Part shown: in pieces, positions 34,871 to 35,764 of the stretch | Layout of the letters: each line of letters begins with the position of its first letter | How positions within the stretch are numbered: position 1 is the stretch's first letter | NCBI GenBank assembly: GCA_024226315.1 | Contig: JAAELT010000511.1 | Span: 1-35,764 of the forward strand | Reading direction: 5' to 3' | DNA: 35,764 nucleotides | Source: a bacterium | GTDB lineage: Bacteria; Acidobacteriota; Thermoanaerobaculia; Multivoradales; J023 | The notes under the pieces: generated by a model | Database searches by the model: none | Told to the model about the DNA's origin: nothing | What the model saw: the letters and a program-made list of their open reading frames with translations, nothing else | Program-made: the position numbers and the translations under genes

Positions 34871-35764
34871 ATGACGCCCGATCCGCCGAAGGTCTTCATC
34901 AGCTACACCAGCGCCGATCGCGACTGGGCGGAGTGGATCGCCTGGACGCTCGATGCGTCGAGCTACTCGGTGACGTTCCAGGACTGGGACATCCGGCCCG
35001 GGCAAAACTTCATCATCGCCATGCAGGAGGCCTCGGCCGCGGCACGCCACACCGTGCTGGTGCTGTCACCGAGCTCCCTGGTTTCCGACTTCGTCAAGGT
35101 CGAGTGGTCCGCCGCGGTCGCCAAGGATCCGACCGGCAAACAGCGCCGGCTGATCCCCGTGCGAGTGGAGGAATGCGAGCCCGAAGGCATCCTCGGCCCG
35201 ATCGTCTACGCCGACCTCGTCGGGCTCGGCGAGGAGGAAGCGGCCCGCGTCCTGCTGAAGGCCTTCGCCGAGCGCGCCAAGCCGGACGAAGCCCCGGTTT
35301 TCCCAGGAGCGCTCTCGTTTTCCATCGCGTCCGAGCGCCCCTCCTTCCCGGGAGCCGCGGCCCCACGCGTCTCCATCGCCAAGCTCCCCGCCACCGGCGA
35401 GCACTTCGTCGCCCGCGAGGCCGAGCTCGCCCGCCTCGACGCCGCGTGGGACGATGAGGCGACCAACGTCATCAGTTTCGTCGCCATGGGCGGCACGGGG
35501 AAGTCGGCGCTGGTCAACCACTGGCTCGACGCCGTCGCCGCCGACGGCTGGCGCGGCGCCGAACGGGTGCTGGGGTGGTCGTTCTACAGCCAGGGCACCG
35601 AGTCGGCGGGGGCGTCGAGCGAGGCGTTCACGGAGTATGCGCTGGAGTGGCTGGGCTACGAGGGCGAGCCGATCCTGTCGCCGTGGAAGAAGGGCGAGGT
35701 GATCGCGGGCCTGGTGCGCGAGCGGCGCACGCTGCTGCTGCTCGACGGCCTGGAGCCCCTGCAG
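34871..35764 (+). CDS. TIR-STAND NTPase (cut by window end)
   Basis: The frame is open from ATG 34871 to the last base, 298 residues so far, with GGAGGGA 9 nt upstream. Residues 1-135 are a TIR domain (KVFISYTSADRDWAEWIAWT, DIRPGQNFI, TVLVLSPSSLVSDFVKVEWS), probable catalytic Glu at 78. A Pro/Ser linker leads to an NTPase: LPATGEHFVAREAEL, P-loop AMGGTGKSALVNHWL, then RTLLLLDGLEPLQ as Walker B. The order TIR then STAND/NACHT-type NTPase, expected to continue into TPR or WD repeats, is that of intracellular bacterial immune receptors, in which ligand binding by the C-terminal sensor drives oligomerisation and TIR activation (family knowledge). The missing C-terminus prevents naming the sensor. 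Confidence 0.88.
   Translation, partial: MTPDPPKVFISYTSADRDWAEWIAWTLDASSYSVTFQDWDIRPGQNFIIAMQEASAAARHTVLVLSPSSLVSDFVKVEWSAAVAKDPTGKQRRLIPVRVEECEPEGILGPIVYADLVGLGEEEAARVLLKAFAERAKPDEAPVFPGALSFSIASERPSFPGAAAPRVSIAKLPATGEHFVAREAELARLDAAWDDEATNVISFVAMGGTGKSALVNHWLDAVAADGWRGAERVLGWSFYSQGTESAGASSEAFTEYALEWLGYEGEPILSPWKKGEVIAGLVRERRTLLLLDGLEPLQ

Overview
The window is GC-rich bacterial chromosome and looks like Acidobacteriota, possibly near Thermoanaerobaculia. This is inferred from gene content, since no rRNA or other phylogenetic marker is present. The clues are an ADOP-type MacB/FtsX permease, a TIGR02999-type ECF sigma factor next to a Ser/Thr kinase with TPRs, an OmpR-type winged helix fused to an ATPase and TPRs, and degenerate 'VWFA-related' secreted proteins. 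I saw no tRNA, rRNA, CRISPR array or intact insertion sequence.

Layout. (1) 1-5135: two tandem minus-strand genes for secreted repeat proteins. The left one is cut by the window edge; the right one (1431 aa) has eight DUF11-like repeats, a thrombospondin-3 calcium segment and a beta-helix-like tail. (2) 5280-8767: a winged-helix/ATPase/TPR regulator divergent from a 65-aa secreted peptide gene with a structured leader. (3) 8875-12562: a minus-strand group of a small membrane protein, an ECF sigma factor and a Ser/Thr kinase. (4) 12780-13611: a 40-42 bp tandem array that runs from degenerate to nearly perfect copies, then a VOC protein. (5) 13834-14558: an MNT-HEPN toxin-antitoxin pair. (6) 14584-22333: glycolate oxidase glcF, a glcD-glcE fusion, a cytoplasmic hybrid histidine kinase and a TIR-TM-DUF2914-DUF1566 protein. 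(7) 22355-25825: two coupled, diverged VWFA-like proteins and a divergent secreted metallo-beta-lactamase-fold hydrolase. (8) 25985-29352: a TIR-3TM-TPR gene translationally coupled to a secreted coiled-coil protein with a transposase OrfA-like tail, then an ECF sigma-factor remnant. (9) 29436-33855: an ADOP permease, a secreted acidic protein behind a consensus promoter, and a GNAT acetyltransferase. (10) 33878-35764: a NYN-LOTUS putative RNase divergent from a TIR-STAND NTPase cut by the window end, with REP-like palindromes and a small gene remnant between them.

Theme. Three different TIR proteins lie within about 15 kb. Two appear built to hold the TIR domain in the cytoplasm and a sensor-like region in the periplasm, and the TIR-3TM-TPR protein is coupled to a secreted partner. 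With MNT-HEPN, NYN-LOTUS and TIR-STAND nearby, the right half resembles a defence or stress-signalling neighbourhood. The TIR-3TM-TPR/secreted-HTH pair is my best candidate for an undescribed system. Function is inferred from architecture only.
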